The translations under genes and the position numbers were made by a program. The notes under the pieces are model-generated. The model had not been told where the DNA came from, searched no databases, and saw only the letters and a program-made list of their open reading frames with translations. This document shows positions 8,167-16,360 of a stretch of 55,949 nt of DNA, one piece after another (within the stretch, counting starts at the first letter, position 1; every line of letters starts with the position of its first letter). This DNA comes from Nevskia sp. GTDB taxonomy: Bacteria; Pseudomonadota; Gammaproteobacteria; Nevskiales; Nevskiaceae. The stretch is from assembly GCA_030694365.1 (NCBI GenBank), contig JAUXYM010000005.1:1-55949 (forward strand), in the 5' to 3' direction.

Positions 8167-9837
8167 ATGTATCAATACGACGAATACGACCAGAAGCTGG
8201 TCGACGAACGGGTCGCCCAGTTCCGTGACCAGACCCGGCGCTTCCTCGCCGGCGAACTGCCGGACGACGAATACCGCATGTTGCGGCTGCGCAACGGTCT
8301 GTATGTGCAGCGTTTCGCGCCGATGCTGCGAATCGCCGTGCCATACGGCCTGCTGGCCGCGAAGCAGTTGCGGATGCTCGGCCACATCGCGCGCACCTAC
8401 GACAAAGGCTACGGCCATCTGACGACGCGTCAGAACATCCAGTTCAACTGGCCGACGCTGGAATCGGTGCCGGACATCCTCGCCGACCTGGCGACGGTGC
8501 AGATGCACGCGATCCAGACCAGCGGCAACTGCATCCGCAATTTCACCTCGGATCATCTGGCCGGTGTCGCTGCCGACGAGCTGGTCGATCCGCGTCCGTA
8601 CTGCGAGATCGCTCGTCAATGGGCGACCCTGCATCCCGAATTCAACTGGCTGCCGCGCAAGTTCAAGATCGCGATGAGCAGCTCGACGACCGACCGCGCC
8701 GCAACCCGTGTGCACGACATCGGCGTCCACATCATCAAGAACGAAGCCGGCGAACTCGGCTACACGATCTATGTCGGCGGTGGCCTCGGCCGCACGCCGA
8801 TCATCGGCGTCAAGATTCGCGACTTCCTGCCCGAAGCCGATCTGCTCAGCTATTGCGAAGCGGTGCTGCGCGTTTACAACCGTCTCGGCCGCCGCGACAA
8901 CATCTACAAGGCGCGGATCAAGATCCTGGTCAAGGAAACCGGACCGGTGAAGTTCGCCGAGATGGTCGAAGCCGAATGGGCGCAGATCAAGGATTCCTAC
9001 CTGAAGCTGACCAGTGCCGATCTCGACCGGGTCAAGCAGCACTTCGGCTCGCCGGCCTATGCCGCTGACGCCGCGAGCGACACCAGCTACGCGCAGCAAC
9101 TGGCGTCGAACGGCAGGTTTTCCGCATGGACTCGCCGCAACCTGAAGGCGCATCGGGTGCCCGGCTACTCGGCCGTGTTCGCGTCGCTGAAGGCCAAGGG
9201 TGTTGCGCCCGGTGATATCGACGCTGCCCAGCTCGACGCCGTCGCCGATCTCGCCGATCGCTACTCGTTCGGTGAAGTGCGAGTCACGCATACCCAGAAC
9301 CTGGTGTTCGCCGACGTCCAGCAGAAGGATCTCTACCCCCTGTGGCAGGCGCTGGCTGGCATCGGCCTGGCGACGCCGAACATCGGTCTGCTGACCGACG
9401 TGATCTGCTGCCCCGGCCTCGATTTCTGCTCGCTGTCCAACGCCAGCTCGATCGCCGTCGCCGAAGAAATCTTCGAGCGCTTCGAGAACCTCGACGATCA
9501 GCACGACATCGGCGAGATGAAGTTGAACATGTCCGGCTGCATGAATGGCTGCGGCCATCACAGCGTCGGCCACATCGGCATTCTCGGCGTCGATAAAAAG
9601 GGCGAGGAGTGGTACCAGATCACCCTCGGCGGCTCATCGAGCAACGACGCCAGCCTCGGCGATCGCACCGGCCCGAGTGTGTCGCGTGCCGACATCGCCA
9701 ACGCCGTGCAGAACCTGATCGAAACCTATCTCGACGTGCGGATGAGCGAGGACGAATCCTTTCTCGCCTGCTATCGCCGCGTCGGCATGCCGCCGTTCAA
9801 GACCCGGCTGTATGCCAAGGTCGAGGCGGAGGCATGA
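8167..9837 (+). CDS. cysI: Sulfite reductase hemoprotein (nitrite/sulfite reductase)
   Basis: A 556-residue siroheme and [4Fe-4S] enzyme reducing sulfite to sulfide with six electrons. The two ferredoxin-like half domains and the cluster ligands are visible: CCPGLDFC (Cys415-x5-Cys421) and SGCMNGCGHH (Cys458-x3-Cys462). Siroheme-contact segments such as TSGNCIRNFTSDHLAG and RKFKIAMSSS are also present. No flavoprotein subunit (CysJ) is encoded nearby. The gene overlaps the DUF934 gene by four bases (ATGA), a pairing widespread in proteobacteria that lack cysJ. Siroheme would come from cysG in the same region. A nitrite substrate is possible by family, but the CysB and DUF934 context favours sulfite. 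Confidence 0.92.
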   Translation: MYQYDEYDQKLVDERVAQFRDQTRRFLAGELPDDEYRMLRLRNGLYVQRFAPMLRIAVPYGLLAAKQLRMLGHIARTYDKGYGHLTTRQNIQFNWPTLESVPDILADLATVQMHAIQTSGNCIRNFTSDHLAGVAADELVDPRPYCEIARQWATLHPEFNWLPRKFKIAMSSSTTDRAATRVHDIGVHIIKNEAGELGYTIYVGGGLGRTPIIGVKIRDFLPEADLLSYCEAVLRVYNRLGRRDNIYKARIKILVKETGPVKFAEMVEAEWAQIKDSYLKLTSADLDRVKQHFGSPAYAADAASDTSYAQQLASNGRFSAWTRRNLKAHRVPGYSAVFASLKAKGVAPGDIDAAQLDAVADLADRYSFGEVRVTHTQNLVFADVQQKDLYPLWQALAGIGLATPNIGLLTDVICCPGLDFCSLSNASSIAVAEEIFERFENLDDQHDIGEMKLNMSGCMNGCGHHSVGHIGILGVDKKGEEWYQITLGGSSSNDASLGDRTGPSVSRADIANAVQNLIETYLDVRMSEDESFLACYRRVGMPPFKTRLYAKVEAEA

Positions 9838-10340
9838 GCACGACCCTGATTCGCAATCTGCAGGTCGAGGCCGACGATTACACGCTGCTGGCCGATGACG
9901 CAGCACTGCCGGCATCCGGCAAGCTGATCGTCAGCTACGCGCGCTGGCATGCCGAACGCGAAGCTCTGCTGGCTTCCGGCCTCGTCATCGGTCTGAAGAT
10001 CCCGAACACCGTCGATGTTGCCACCGTGCTGCCGGAAATCGCCGAGCGGCCGCTGATCGAACTGGACTTCCCGAGCTTCCCCGACGGCCGCGCCTACTCG
10101 CAGGCCCGCCTGCTCGCCGAACGCTTCCAGTTCAAGGGCGAGCTGCGCGCCACCGGCAAAGCCGTGGTCCGCGACCAGTTCCAGTTCCTGCTCCGCTGCG
10201 GCTTCAACAGCTTCGAACTGCGCGATGGCCAGGACCCGGCCGCCTGCCTCGCCGCCGTCCACGAATTCAGCGTGCCCTACCAGCAGGCCGCCGATCATGC
10301 CGAGCCGGTGTTCATGCGTCGCCGCCACGGTGCAGCCTAA
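9834..10340 (+). CDS. DUF934 protein, sulfite reductase partner
   Basis: A 168-residue soluble protein of the DUF934 family, which nearly always sits directly downstream of cysI in proteobacteria and is sometimes described as an oxidoreductase or sulfite reductase-associated subunit. Family landmarks are the central FPSFPDGRAYSQARLLAERF segment and the C-terminal VRDQFQFLLRCGFNSFELR segment. The start at 9834 overlaps the cysI stop as ATGA, giving translational coupling. No cofactor-binding motif is evident, and its biochemical role cannot be read from the sequence. Confidence 0.85.
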   Translation: MSTTLIRNLQVEADDYTLLADDAALPASGKLIVSYARWHAEREALLASGLVIGLKIPNTVDVATVLPEIAERPLIELDFPSFPDGRAYSQARLLAERFQFKGELRATGKAVVRDQFQFLLRCGFNSFELRDGQDPAACLAAVHEFSVPYQQAADHAEPVFMRRRHGAA

Positions 10341-10391
10341 CCGGCTGAAAACAGCATAAAACCGCGGTGCCATGAGGCGAGATTCAAGTCG

Positions 10392-10397
10392 TACAAT
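10392..10397 (+). promoter_or_regulatory. Candidate -10 element for moaA
   Basis: TACAAT lies six bases before the moaA ATG (10403). A transcript from it would begin at or next to the start codon, which would make moaA leaderless. The -35 region is weak (TGCCAT-like about 18 bases upstream). I saw no molybdenum-cofactor riboswitch in the 60-base gap. Confidence 0.3.
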
Positions 10398-10402
10398 GGC
10401 GC

Positions 10403-11428
10403 ATGACGCAGCTCACCCGCCCGACCGCTACGGCCCCGCTGCCGATCCAGGATAGGTTCGGCCGCATCAAGCGCAAGCTGCGGATTTCGCTGACTGACCG
10501 CTGCAACTTCCGCTGCCCGTACTGCATGCCGGAACGTCCCGAGTTCATGGACCGGGCCGATCGTCTCAGCCGCGCCGAACTGTCCCGCATCCTGTTGCTG
10601 TTCGTCGCCGAACTCGGCGTCAACCGGCTACGCCTGACCGGTGGTGAACCGCTGCTGCGCCGCGACCTCGAAGGCATCATCGAAGACGCTCAGGCGCTAC
10701 GGCCGTTCGGTCTGGAAAGAGTCAGCCTGACCACCAATGCCGCGCTGCTCGAAAAGCGCGCTCCGGCGCTGAAGGCCTCCGGTGTCGATGATCTGAACAT
10801 CAGCCTCGATGCGATGGACCCGGCGATCTTCGCCAAACTGTCCGGCGGTCGCTCGATCAAGCCGGTGCTGGCCGGCATCGTCGCCGCGCGCGACGCCGGC
10901 ATCCCGGTCAAGCTCAACGCGGTGATCATTCGCGGCATCAACGAAGGCGAAATCCTGCCGCTGGCCCGTTATGCGGCGCGCGAAAAGCTGCCGCTGCGCT
11001 ACATCGAATTCATGCCGCTCGACGGCCGTGGCGAATGGACGCGTGACCGGGTCGTACCGCAGACCGACATCCTTGACCATCTGCGCGCCGAGTTCGCCGT
11101 CAACGCACTGCCGCGCTCGAACGATCCGGCGGCTTATTACGAGCTTGATGACGGCAACGCCCAGACCAATAGCGTTGGCATCATCGCGACCGTCTCCAAT
11201 CCGTTCTGCGCCAGCTGCGATCGCCTGCGGATCACCGCCGATGGCTCGCTCTACCCCTGCCTGTTCTCGAAGAACGGCATCAGCCTGCGCGACCCGATGC
11301 GCAATGGCGCCGACGATGCCGCGCTATCCACACTCATCCGCTCGACGGTCTGGAACAAGGATGCCGGCTATGCGGCCAATCCCGGATATTCGGATCGGCC
11401 GATTGCGATGAATTCTTTAGGCGGCTGA
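10403..11428 (+). CDS. moaA: GTP 3',8-cyclase MoaA
   Basis: A 341-residue radical-SAM enzyme that converts GTP to (8S)-3',8-cyclo-7,8-dihydroguanosine 5'-triphosphate, the first step of molybdopterin synthesis. The N-terminal SAM cluster is CNFRCPYC (Cys34, Cys38, Cys41). The second cluster is Cys269-x2-Cys272 with Cys286. The protein ends in Gly-Gly, the C-terminal tail needed for activity in this family. moaD, moaE and moaC follow on the same strand, with moaD only three bases after its stop. Confidence 0.96.
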   Translation: MTQLTRPTATAPLPIQDRFGRIKRKLRISLTDRCNFRCPYCMPERPEFMDRADRLSRAELSRILLLFVAELGVNRLRLTGGEPLLRRDLEGIIEDAQALRPFGLERVSLTTNAALLEKRAPALKASGVDDLNISLDAMDPAIFAKLSGGRSIKPVLAGIVAARDAGIPVKLNAVIIRGINEGEILPLARYAAREKLPLRYIEFMPLDGRGEWTRDRVVPQTDILDHLRAEFAVNALPRSNDPAAYYELDDGNAQTNSVGIIATVSNPFCASCDRLRITADGSLYPCLFSKNGISLRDPMRNGADDAALSTLIRSTVWNKDAGYAANPGYSDRPIAMNSLGG

Positions 11429-11431
11429 GCG

Positions 11432-11677
11432 ATGCGCGTGATCATCGAGTGCTATGGCGCGAGTGCGCGCTGGTGCGGATCCGATTTGATCACGCTCGAT
11501 CTCTCCGTTGGCGCAACTGGCAACGACGCACTTGATGCCCTCGCGGCCCTTTACCCAGATTTTGCCGCCCGCCGTGATTCCGTGGCGATTGCCACCGGCG
11601 ACGCGATCACATCACCGACGCTGCCACTCGACGACGGCGACGTGATCGCACTGATTCCGCCGGTCTCCGCTGGCTGA
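11432..11677 (+). CDS. moaD: Molybdopterin synthase sulfur-carrier subunit MoaD
   Basis: An 81-residue beta-grasp sulfur carrier. In the family the C-terminal glycine is adenylated and thiocarboxylated, and the tail inserts into MoaE to deliver sulfur to precursor Z. The fold is recognisable from the hydrophobic pattern and the terminal LIPPVSAG. The unusual point is the last two residues, Ala-Gly instead of the nearly universal Gly-Gly, read directly from the bases before the stop. The terminal glycine itself is kept. It sits between moaA and moaE with three-base gaps, so it is almost certainly translated and used. Confidence 0.92.
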   Translation: MRVIIECYGASARWCGSDLITLDLSVGATGNDALDALAALYPDFAARRDSVAIATGDAITSPTLPLDDGDVIALIPPVSAG

Positions 11678-11680
11678 ACG

Positions 11681-12130
11681 ATGAGCGCCATCAAGTCCCT
11701 GCCCCGCCTCCGCAACGGCGCGCTGAACCTCGCCGACTGGCTGGTCGAAGCTCAGCCTGCCGATGCCGGCGCGCTGGCTGTGTTCGCCGGCACGGTGCGC
11801 AATGAGCATCTCGGCAATGCAGTCAGCGGCATGAGCTACCACGCGCATCGCGGCCTGGCCGAAGCGCGGCTGCGCGAGATCGAAGCGGCTGCGGAAGCGC
11901 GCTTCAAGGTTCATGTGCTGGTCGCGCACGCGGTCGGAGTGCTCGCGATCGGCGAGATCAGCGTCGTCGTCGTGATCCGCGGCGGCCATCGCGCCGAAGC
12001 CTTCGAGGCTTGCCGCTGGACCATCGACACGATCAAGCAGGCGGTGCCGATCTGGAAGGAAGAACACTACGTCGACGGTGCTGTGCGTTTTCTCGAAGGC
12101 GTGCCGATCCAGCCGGTCGAATCACTGTGA
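11681..12130 (+). CDS. moaE: Molybdopterin synthase catalytic subunit MoaE
   Basis: A 149-residue catalytic subunit that transfers sulfur from MoaD thiocarboxylate to precursor Z to form molybdopterin. Family landmarks are AGALAVFAGTVRNEH near residues 27-41, the histidine-rich HRGLAEARL region, VVVVIRGGHRAEAFEACRW and the active-site lysine segment VPIWKEEHY. Length matches E. coli MoaE (150). It begins three bases after moaD, which fits the equimolar complex of the two subunits. Confidence 0.95.
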   Translation: MSAIKSLPRLRNGALNLADWLVEAQPADAGALAVFAGTVRNEHLGNAVSGMSYHAHRGLAEARLREIEAAAEARFKVHVLVAHAVGVLAIGEISVVVVIRGGHRAEAFEACRWTIDTIKQAVPIWKEEHYVDGAVRFLEGVPIQPVESL

Positions 12131-12145
12131 GCTGCCCTCACACCT

Positions 12146-12230
12146 CGTCATCCCCGCGCAGGCGGGGATCCAGTTTTGAAGTCTGCCGCTCCGCCAACCA
12201 GAACTGGATTCCCGCCTTCGCGGGAATGAC
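12146..12230. repeat. Dispersed palindromic repeat, uninterrupted copy
   Basis: The element starts CGTCATCCCCGCGCAGGCGG and ends GCGGGAATGAC, with internal CCAGTTTTG and CAGAACTGG. The arms are complementary, so it would form a long hairpin. It lies between moaE and moaC. A longer copy with an insertion is at 4316-4471. Confidence 0.75.
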
Positions 12231-12295
12231 AGCTTGGGGAAAGTGCGACGCCAACCCCTACTCCGTATCAACACCATGAGCCCGATGAGAGCCAG

Positions 12296-12727
12296 ATGAG
12301 GGATGTAAGCCCCAAGGAAGTAACCCTGCGCGTAGCCGTGGCGCAAGCCGTGGTCGATGTGCCTGCCGATGTGCTGATCCGCCTGCGTGAGAAGACGCTC
12401 GACAAGGGCGATGCGCTGGAGATTTCCCGCGCCGCCGGCATCCTCGCGGCCAAGCGCACCTGGGAACTGCTGCCGCTGTGCCATCCGATTCCGGTCGAGC
12501 GACTGGACCTCAGCTACGCGTTCACCGAGACCACGGTGACCGTGCTGGTCGAGGTCGCCACCCATGCCCGCACCGGCATCGAGATGGAAGCGCTGACTGC
12601 GGCGAGCATCGCGTCGCTCTGCTTGTACGACATGCTGAAACCGCACGCCGGCACCAATCTGCGGATTCGCGATGTGCTGCTGCTGAAAAAGACTGGCGGC
12701 AAGTCCGGTGATTTTCTGCGCGCCTGA
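12296..12727 (+). CDS. moaC: Cyclic pyranopterin monophosphate synthase MoaC
   Basis: A 143-residue enzyme that converts the MoaA product to cyclic pyranopterin monophosphate (precursor Z). The family core is clear: GILAAKRTWELLPLCHPIP, GIEMEALTAASIASLCLYDM and the C-terminal KTGGKSGDF. It is somewhat shorter than E. coli MoaC at the N-terminus because it begins just before the DVS motif; the two nearby upstream ATGs are out of frame. It lies 165 bases after moaE, separated by a palindromic repeat, so it may be read through from the moaADE transcript or have its own promoter. Confidence 0.94.
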   Translation: MRDVSPKEVTLRVAVAQAVVDVPADVLIRLREKTLDKGDALEISRAAGILAAKRTWELLPLCHPIPVERLDLSYAFTETTVTVLVEVATHARTGIEMEALTAASIASLCLYDMLKPHAGTNLRIRDVLLLKKTGGKSGDFLRA

Positions 12728-12770
12728 GCTGGTCCGGGCGCGCTCCAGGCCCTGAAAGAGGAATCCGACG

Positions 12771-13181
12771 ATGTCCGTGGAAAACACCCGCAAGCTGCTC
12801 GCTGACTACTACGGTGCCTTCAACCGCCGCGACTGGCTGACCTTCCTGGACCTGCTGACCGACGACATCATTCATGACGTCAACCAGGGCGGCCGCGAAA
12901 TCGGCAAGGTCGCGTTCGGCAAGTTCATGGACAAGATGAACCGTTCGTATTCGGAACAGATCGCCGACATCGTCATCAACGTCAACACCGACGGCAGCCG
13001 CGCGGCGGTGGAATTCCTGGTGCTCGGCCAGTATCTGAAGACCGACGAAGGCCTGCCGGAAGCGAACGGCCAGACCTACACCCTGCCGGCCGGCGCGTTC
13101 TTCGATATTCGTGATGGCAAGGTCGCGCGAGTGACTAACTACTACAACTTGAATGACTGGTTGAAGCAGGTCGGCGCTTAG
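12771..13181 (+). CDS. NTF2/SnoaL-like, ketosteroid isomerase-related protein
   Basis: A 136-residue protein with the NTF2-like cone fold expected from the N-terminal YYGAFNRRDWLTFLDLLTDD helix and the C-terminal FFDIRDGKVARVTNYYN strands. It resembles the steroid isomerase-related proteins found in proteobacteria, for which no reaction has been settled. The GNAT and carbon-nitrogen hydrolase genes follow on the same strand after a repeat, and the three may work together, but that is inference from position. It could be an isomerase, a hydratase or a binding protein. Confidence 0.8.
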   Translation: MSVENTRKLLADYYGAFNRRDWLTFLDLLTDDIIHDVNQGGREIGKVAFGKFMDKMNRSYSEQIADIVINVNTDGSRAAVEFLVLGQYLKTDEGLPEANGQTYTLPAGAFFDIRDGKVARVTNYYNLNDWLKQVGA

Positions 13182-13186
13182 CTTTG

Positions 13187-13312
13187 CTCCTTCCCCGCTT
13201 TGCGGGGGAAGGCCGGGATGGGGGCGTTTGAAGCGTGCGCCCCAGTTATCAAGCAGAGGCGCACAAACCAACCGCCCCCTCCCCAGCCCTCCCCCGCTAT
13301 CGCGGGGGAGGG
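13187..13312. repeat. Dispersed intergenic repeat made of two hairpins
   Basis: A first hairpin (CCTTCCCCG with CGGGGGAAGG) lies at about 13189-13212. A second has an 11-base perfect stem, CCCTCCCCCGC at 13287-13297 with GCGGGGGAGGG at 13302-13312. The two halves are broadly complementary (GGGATGGGGG against CCCCCTCCCC). The type is the same as the element at 1-104. It ends about 25 bases before the GNAT start. Confidence 0.65.
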
Positions 13313-13337
13313 AGTTCTGATATCAGCGAGAACTCCT

Positions 13338-13931
13338 ATGCCTGAACTCAGAATCGAACCACTCCGCGGCAGCGAGATCGCCACGCAGATCGACGCGCTC
13401 GCCGCCGTGCGCATCGCTGTGTTCCGCGCTTTTCCGTACCTGTACGAAGGCGCGCGCGACTACGAGGCGCATTACCTCGAACTGTACGTGAAGTGCTCGC
13501 GCAGCCTGGCGATTCTGGTCTGGGATGGCGAGCGCTGCATCGGTGCGTCCACCGTGCTGCCGCTCGCCGATGCCGGCACCGAAGCACAGGCACCGTTCAT
13601 TGCCGGCGGCGACGCGATCGAGACGATCGACTACTTCGGCGAATCGGTGCTGCTGCCCGAGTACCGCGGCTTCGGCCTCGGCGTGAAGTTCTTCGAGCTG
13701 CGCGAAGCCCACGCCGCCGAACTGGGCCTGCAGGTCTGCGCGTTCTGCTCGGTGCAGCGTCCGGACGATCATCCGTTGAAGCCGGCCGGCTATGTGCCGA
13801 ACGATCGCTTCTGGGGCAAGCGCGGCTATCTGAAGGCGCCGGAGATCGTCACCACATTCTCGTGGCCGGACATCGGCGAAACCGTGTCGACCGCCAAGCC
13901 GATGACCTTCTGGCTGCGCCGTCTGCCATGA
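13338..13931 (+). CDS. GNAT-family N-acetyltransferase
   Basis: A 197-residue acetyl-CoA-dependent acyltransferase. The acetyl-CoA-binding motif region is ESVLLPEYRGFGLGVKFFELRE, about residues 97-118, where R-G-F-G-L-G is the phosphate-binding loop. An in-frame reading extends upstream to 13200 but runs through the hairpin repeat, so the ATG at 13338 is preferred. The stop overlaps the start of the carbon-nitrogen hydrolase gene as ATGA. In several bacteria a GNAT domain and such a hydrolase are fused in one polypeptide in this same order, so the two products may act as one unit. The acceptor substrate is unknown. Confidence 0.85.
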   Translation: MPELRIEPLRGSEIATQIDALAAVRIAVFRAFPYLYEGARDYEAHYLELYVKCSRSLAILVWDGERCIGASTVLPLADAGTEAQAPFIAGGDAIETIDYFGESVLLPEYRGFGLGVKFFELREAHAAELGLQVCAFCSVQRPDDHPLKPAGYVPNDRFWGKRGYLKAPEIVTTFSWPDIGETVSTAKPMTFWLRRLP

Positions 13932-14815
13932 GTGCGCGTGCCTTCACCATCGCCGCTGCGCAGTTCCCGGTGTTCTCGCCGAACGCTTGGCGCGAAGTCG
14001 AGGCGCTGATCACGCAGTGGGTGGACGAAGCCGTCGCGCGCGGTGCGAGGCTGCTGGTGTTCCCCGAATACGGTTCGATGTCGATCGCCCATCTCGATGC
14101 CGCGACGCGCTCCGATCTGCATGGCCAGATCGCCGTGATGCAGACATATCGCGAGGCTTGGCTGACGCTGCACCGGCGGCTGGCGCAAGCGCACCAGGTC
14201 TACATCCTCGCCGGCAGCTATCCCTGGACCCTGACCGACGGCCGCACGGTCAATCGCGCTTGGTTCTGCGCGCCGGATGGCCGTGCCGAGTATCAGGACA
14301 AGGCGGTGATGACCCGCTTCGAGCGCGAGCAATGGAACATCTGGAGCGAGCCGCCGCTGAAGCTGTTCGATACCGCGCTCGGCAGGATCGCCGTCAACAT
14401 CTGCTACGACGCCGAGTTCCCGCTGCTGGCCCGGGCGGCCTGCGAAGCCGGTGCCGAAATCATCCTGGTGCCGAGCTGCACCGATACCTTGGCCGGCTAC
14501 TACCGGGTCAAGGTCGGTGCCCAGGCGCGGGCGCTGGAAAACCAGTGCTACGTGATCCAGTCGCCGATCGTCGGCGAGGCCGCGTGGTCGCCGGCCGTCG
14601 ACGTCAACATCGGCAGCGCCGGCGTCTATGGCCCGCCGGATCGCGGCTTTCCCGATGACGGCGTGATCGCACTCGGGCCGCTGAACGAACCACTTTGGCT
14701 CTATGCCGAGATCGATCCGTCGAAGGTTGCCGAGGTGCGCGAGTTTGGTGCTGTGCGGCCGTTCCAGCACTGGCCGGAGTCGGCAGCGGCTCTTGTCCTG
14801 CCGCTCTCGCTGTAG
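13928..14815 (+). CDS. Carbon-nitrogen hydrolase (nitrilase superfamily)
   Basis: A 295-residue amidase or nitrilase-superfamily enzyme. The catalytic triad is visible: Glu in LLVFPEYGSM, Lys in YQDKAVMTRFE and Cys in NICYDAEFP. It belongs to the branch often fused to a GNAT domain. Here it is separate but translationally coupled to the GNAT gene by a four-base overlap; an in-frame upstream extension inside that gene is not family-like. The amide substrate cannot be told from sequence. The broken patatin gene begins 13 bases after its stop. Confidence 0.9.
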   Translation: MSARAFTIAAAQFPVFSPNAWREVEALITQWVDEAVARGARLLVFPEYGSMSIAHLDAATRSDLHGQIAVMQTYREAWLTLHRRLAQAHQVYILAGSYPWTLTDGRTVNRAWFCAPDGRAEYQDKAVMTRFEREQWNIWSEPPLKLFDTALGRIAVNICYDAEFPLLARAACEAGAEIILVPSCTDTLAGYYRVKVGAQARALENQCYVIQSPIVGEAAWSPAVDVNIGSAGVYGPPDRGFPDDGVIALGPLNEPLWLYAEIDPSKVAEVREFGAVRPFQHWPESAAALVLPLSL

Positions 14816-14827
14816 GCCCGGCTTTCG

Positions 14828-16257
14828 ATGACCGCACCGACGCACAAGCAGTTGCTGATCCTGCAGCGCATGGAAATGTCGCTGGTCCGCGCCGTGCTCG
14901 CCAAGCCCTCGTTCCTGGTCTCGCGCGAGTACAAGCAACTGCGTTACCTGCTGAGCTTCGCGCGGCTGCATGTGTTCGCACCCGGTGGAGTCGATGGCAG
15001 CGCGCGCCGCGAAGATGTCGAACTGGCCCAGGACCTGATCGCGCCGCTGCGCGAGCGTGTGCTGCTGGATCTGAACAAGTCGCTGAGCCACGAACGCGAT
15101 CCGGAGCGGCGTCTGGCCCCGGTGCCAATGCGGTGCTGCGTGCGTTGCATCCGAGCCTGGTATCGGCGCGACGGCAACTGCTGCGGTGCCATGAAGGCAG
15201 CTTCAATGAAGCCGAGTTGGATGCCGAAGTCGGCCGCAAGGCGCTGGTCACGATCATGGGCGGCGGCGGTGGCGCCGGCTATGTCTACATCGGCGCGGCG
15301 GCGCGCCTGAGAGCCGAACAGACTTCGTCCGATTACATCGTCAGCGCCTCGATCGGCGCGCTGATCGGCGCCTTCCTGAGCCGTGCCCGGCAACTCGACA
15401 TCGATGCCCTGATGACCTGGGCCAAGGGCCTGCAGACGCGGCACATCTTCGCCCGTCCCCACATTGGCACCACCCACACGCTGCCCGGCCTGATGCGCCT
15501 GCACCTCAGCGGTATGGAAACGGCGATGCACCACCCGGACGGCTCGCCGCTGCGGCTCAAGGATCTGGAGATTCCCTACGAAGCAGTGATCGCCGGCATG
15601 CGCACCAGCGTCTACGACCACATGCCGGCGACGATGCGCGAACTGCTGACCACGCAGGTGCGCAACAAGAGCCTGTCGCGGCTGGTCGCCGAACGGATGC
15701 TGCTGATCGGCACTTTCTTCAATCCGCGCGTGGTCAAGCCGATCGTGCTCGGCCGTGATCCTTCGACGCGGGCGCTGCGGGTGATCGATGCCGTTGGCTT
15801 GTCCGCTGCAATTCCCGCCGTGCTGCAGTACGAACCAAGGCACCGAGATGCGATCAGCGATGCGGTGCTGACGCGGCTCCGCGAGGAGCACGCGGTCGCC
15901 CTGTTCGCCGATGGCGGTGTCGCCGCCAACGTGCCGGCGCATATCGCCTGGGAGGGCGTGCACAGCGGCCGCATCGGCACCCGCAACGCGTTCTACCTGG
16001 CGCTGGACTGTTTCCATCCGCAGTTCGATCCACGCCATCTGTGGCTATGGCCAGTGACCCAGGCAATCCAGCTGCAACTGCCTTCGCAGCGGCCCTACTT
16101 CGACTGGCTGATGCGCTTCGAGCCCACCCTGAGCCCGCTCAACCTGCTGCCCTCGGCGAGCGATTTCGACAAGGCCTTCCAGTGGGGCTGGAACCAGGCT
16201 GACGTGATGATGCCGTTCCTGCTGAAGGCGTTGGAGCCGATCGAATGGGTGCCTTGA
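14828..16257 (+). pseudogene. Patatin-like phospholipase, frameshifted
   Basis: Two reading frames together encode one patatin-like protein of about 476 residues. Frame 1 (14828 to about 15118) gives the N-terminus up to SHERDPERRLA. The next frame continues GANAVLRALHPSLVSARRQL and runs to the stop at 16257. The switch falls at a run of four C at 15117-15120, and one extra C would restore a single frame. The patatin core has the glycine-rich loop IMGGGGGAGY, the serine motif SASIGALIGAF (first Gly of GxSxG is Ser here) and the aspartate motif FADGGVAANVP. It may be a true single-base deletion or a sequencing error, since both halves keep coding character. Phospholipid or acyl-ester hydrolysis is the family role. 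Confidence 0.8.
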
Positions 16258-16271
16258 GCCCCACATGGAAA

Positions 16272-16359
16272 CGTAGGGTGGGCAGGCTTCATCTGCCCAC
16301 CGATTCGCGACCGTTCGACTTCGGCGCACGGTGGGCAGATACCGCCTGCCCACCCTACG
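16272..16359. repeat. Nested inverted repeat between patatin gene and rlmA
   Basis: The outer arms CGTAGGGTGGGCAGG (16272-16286) and CCTGCCCACCCTACG (16345-16359) are perfectly complementary. The inner arms ATCTGCCCACC (16291-16301) and GGTGGGCAGAT (16330-16340) are too. Inner and outer arms share GGTGGGCAG, so alternative pairings exist. It lies between convergent genes and could act as a two-way terminator, although no T-run is present. Confidence 0.75.
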
Positions 16360-16360
16360 G

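Noticed and set aside
10341..10402. Molybdenum-cofactor riboswitch before moaA
   Set aside because: The gap is only 62 bases and lacks the required multi-stem structure.
13200..13337. Longer N-terminus for the GNAT gene
   Set aside because: The upstream codons run through a dispersed hairpin repeat, and the family start fits the ATG at 13338.
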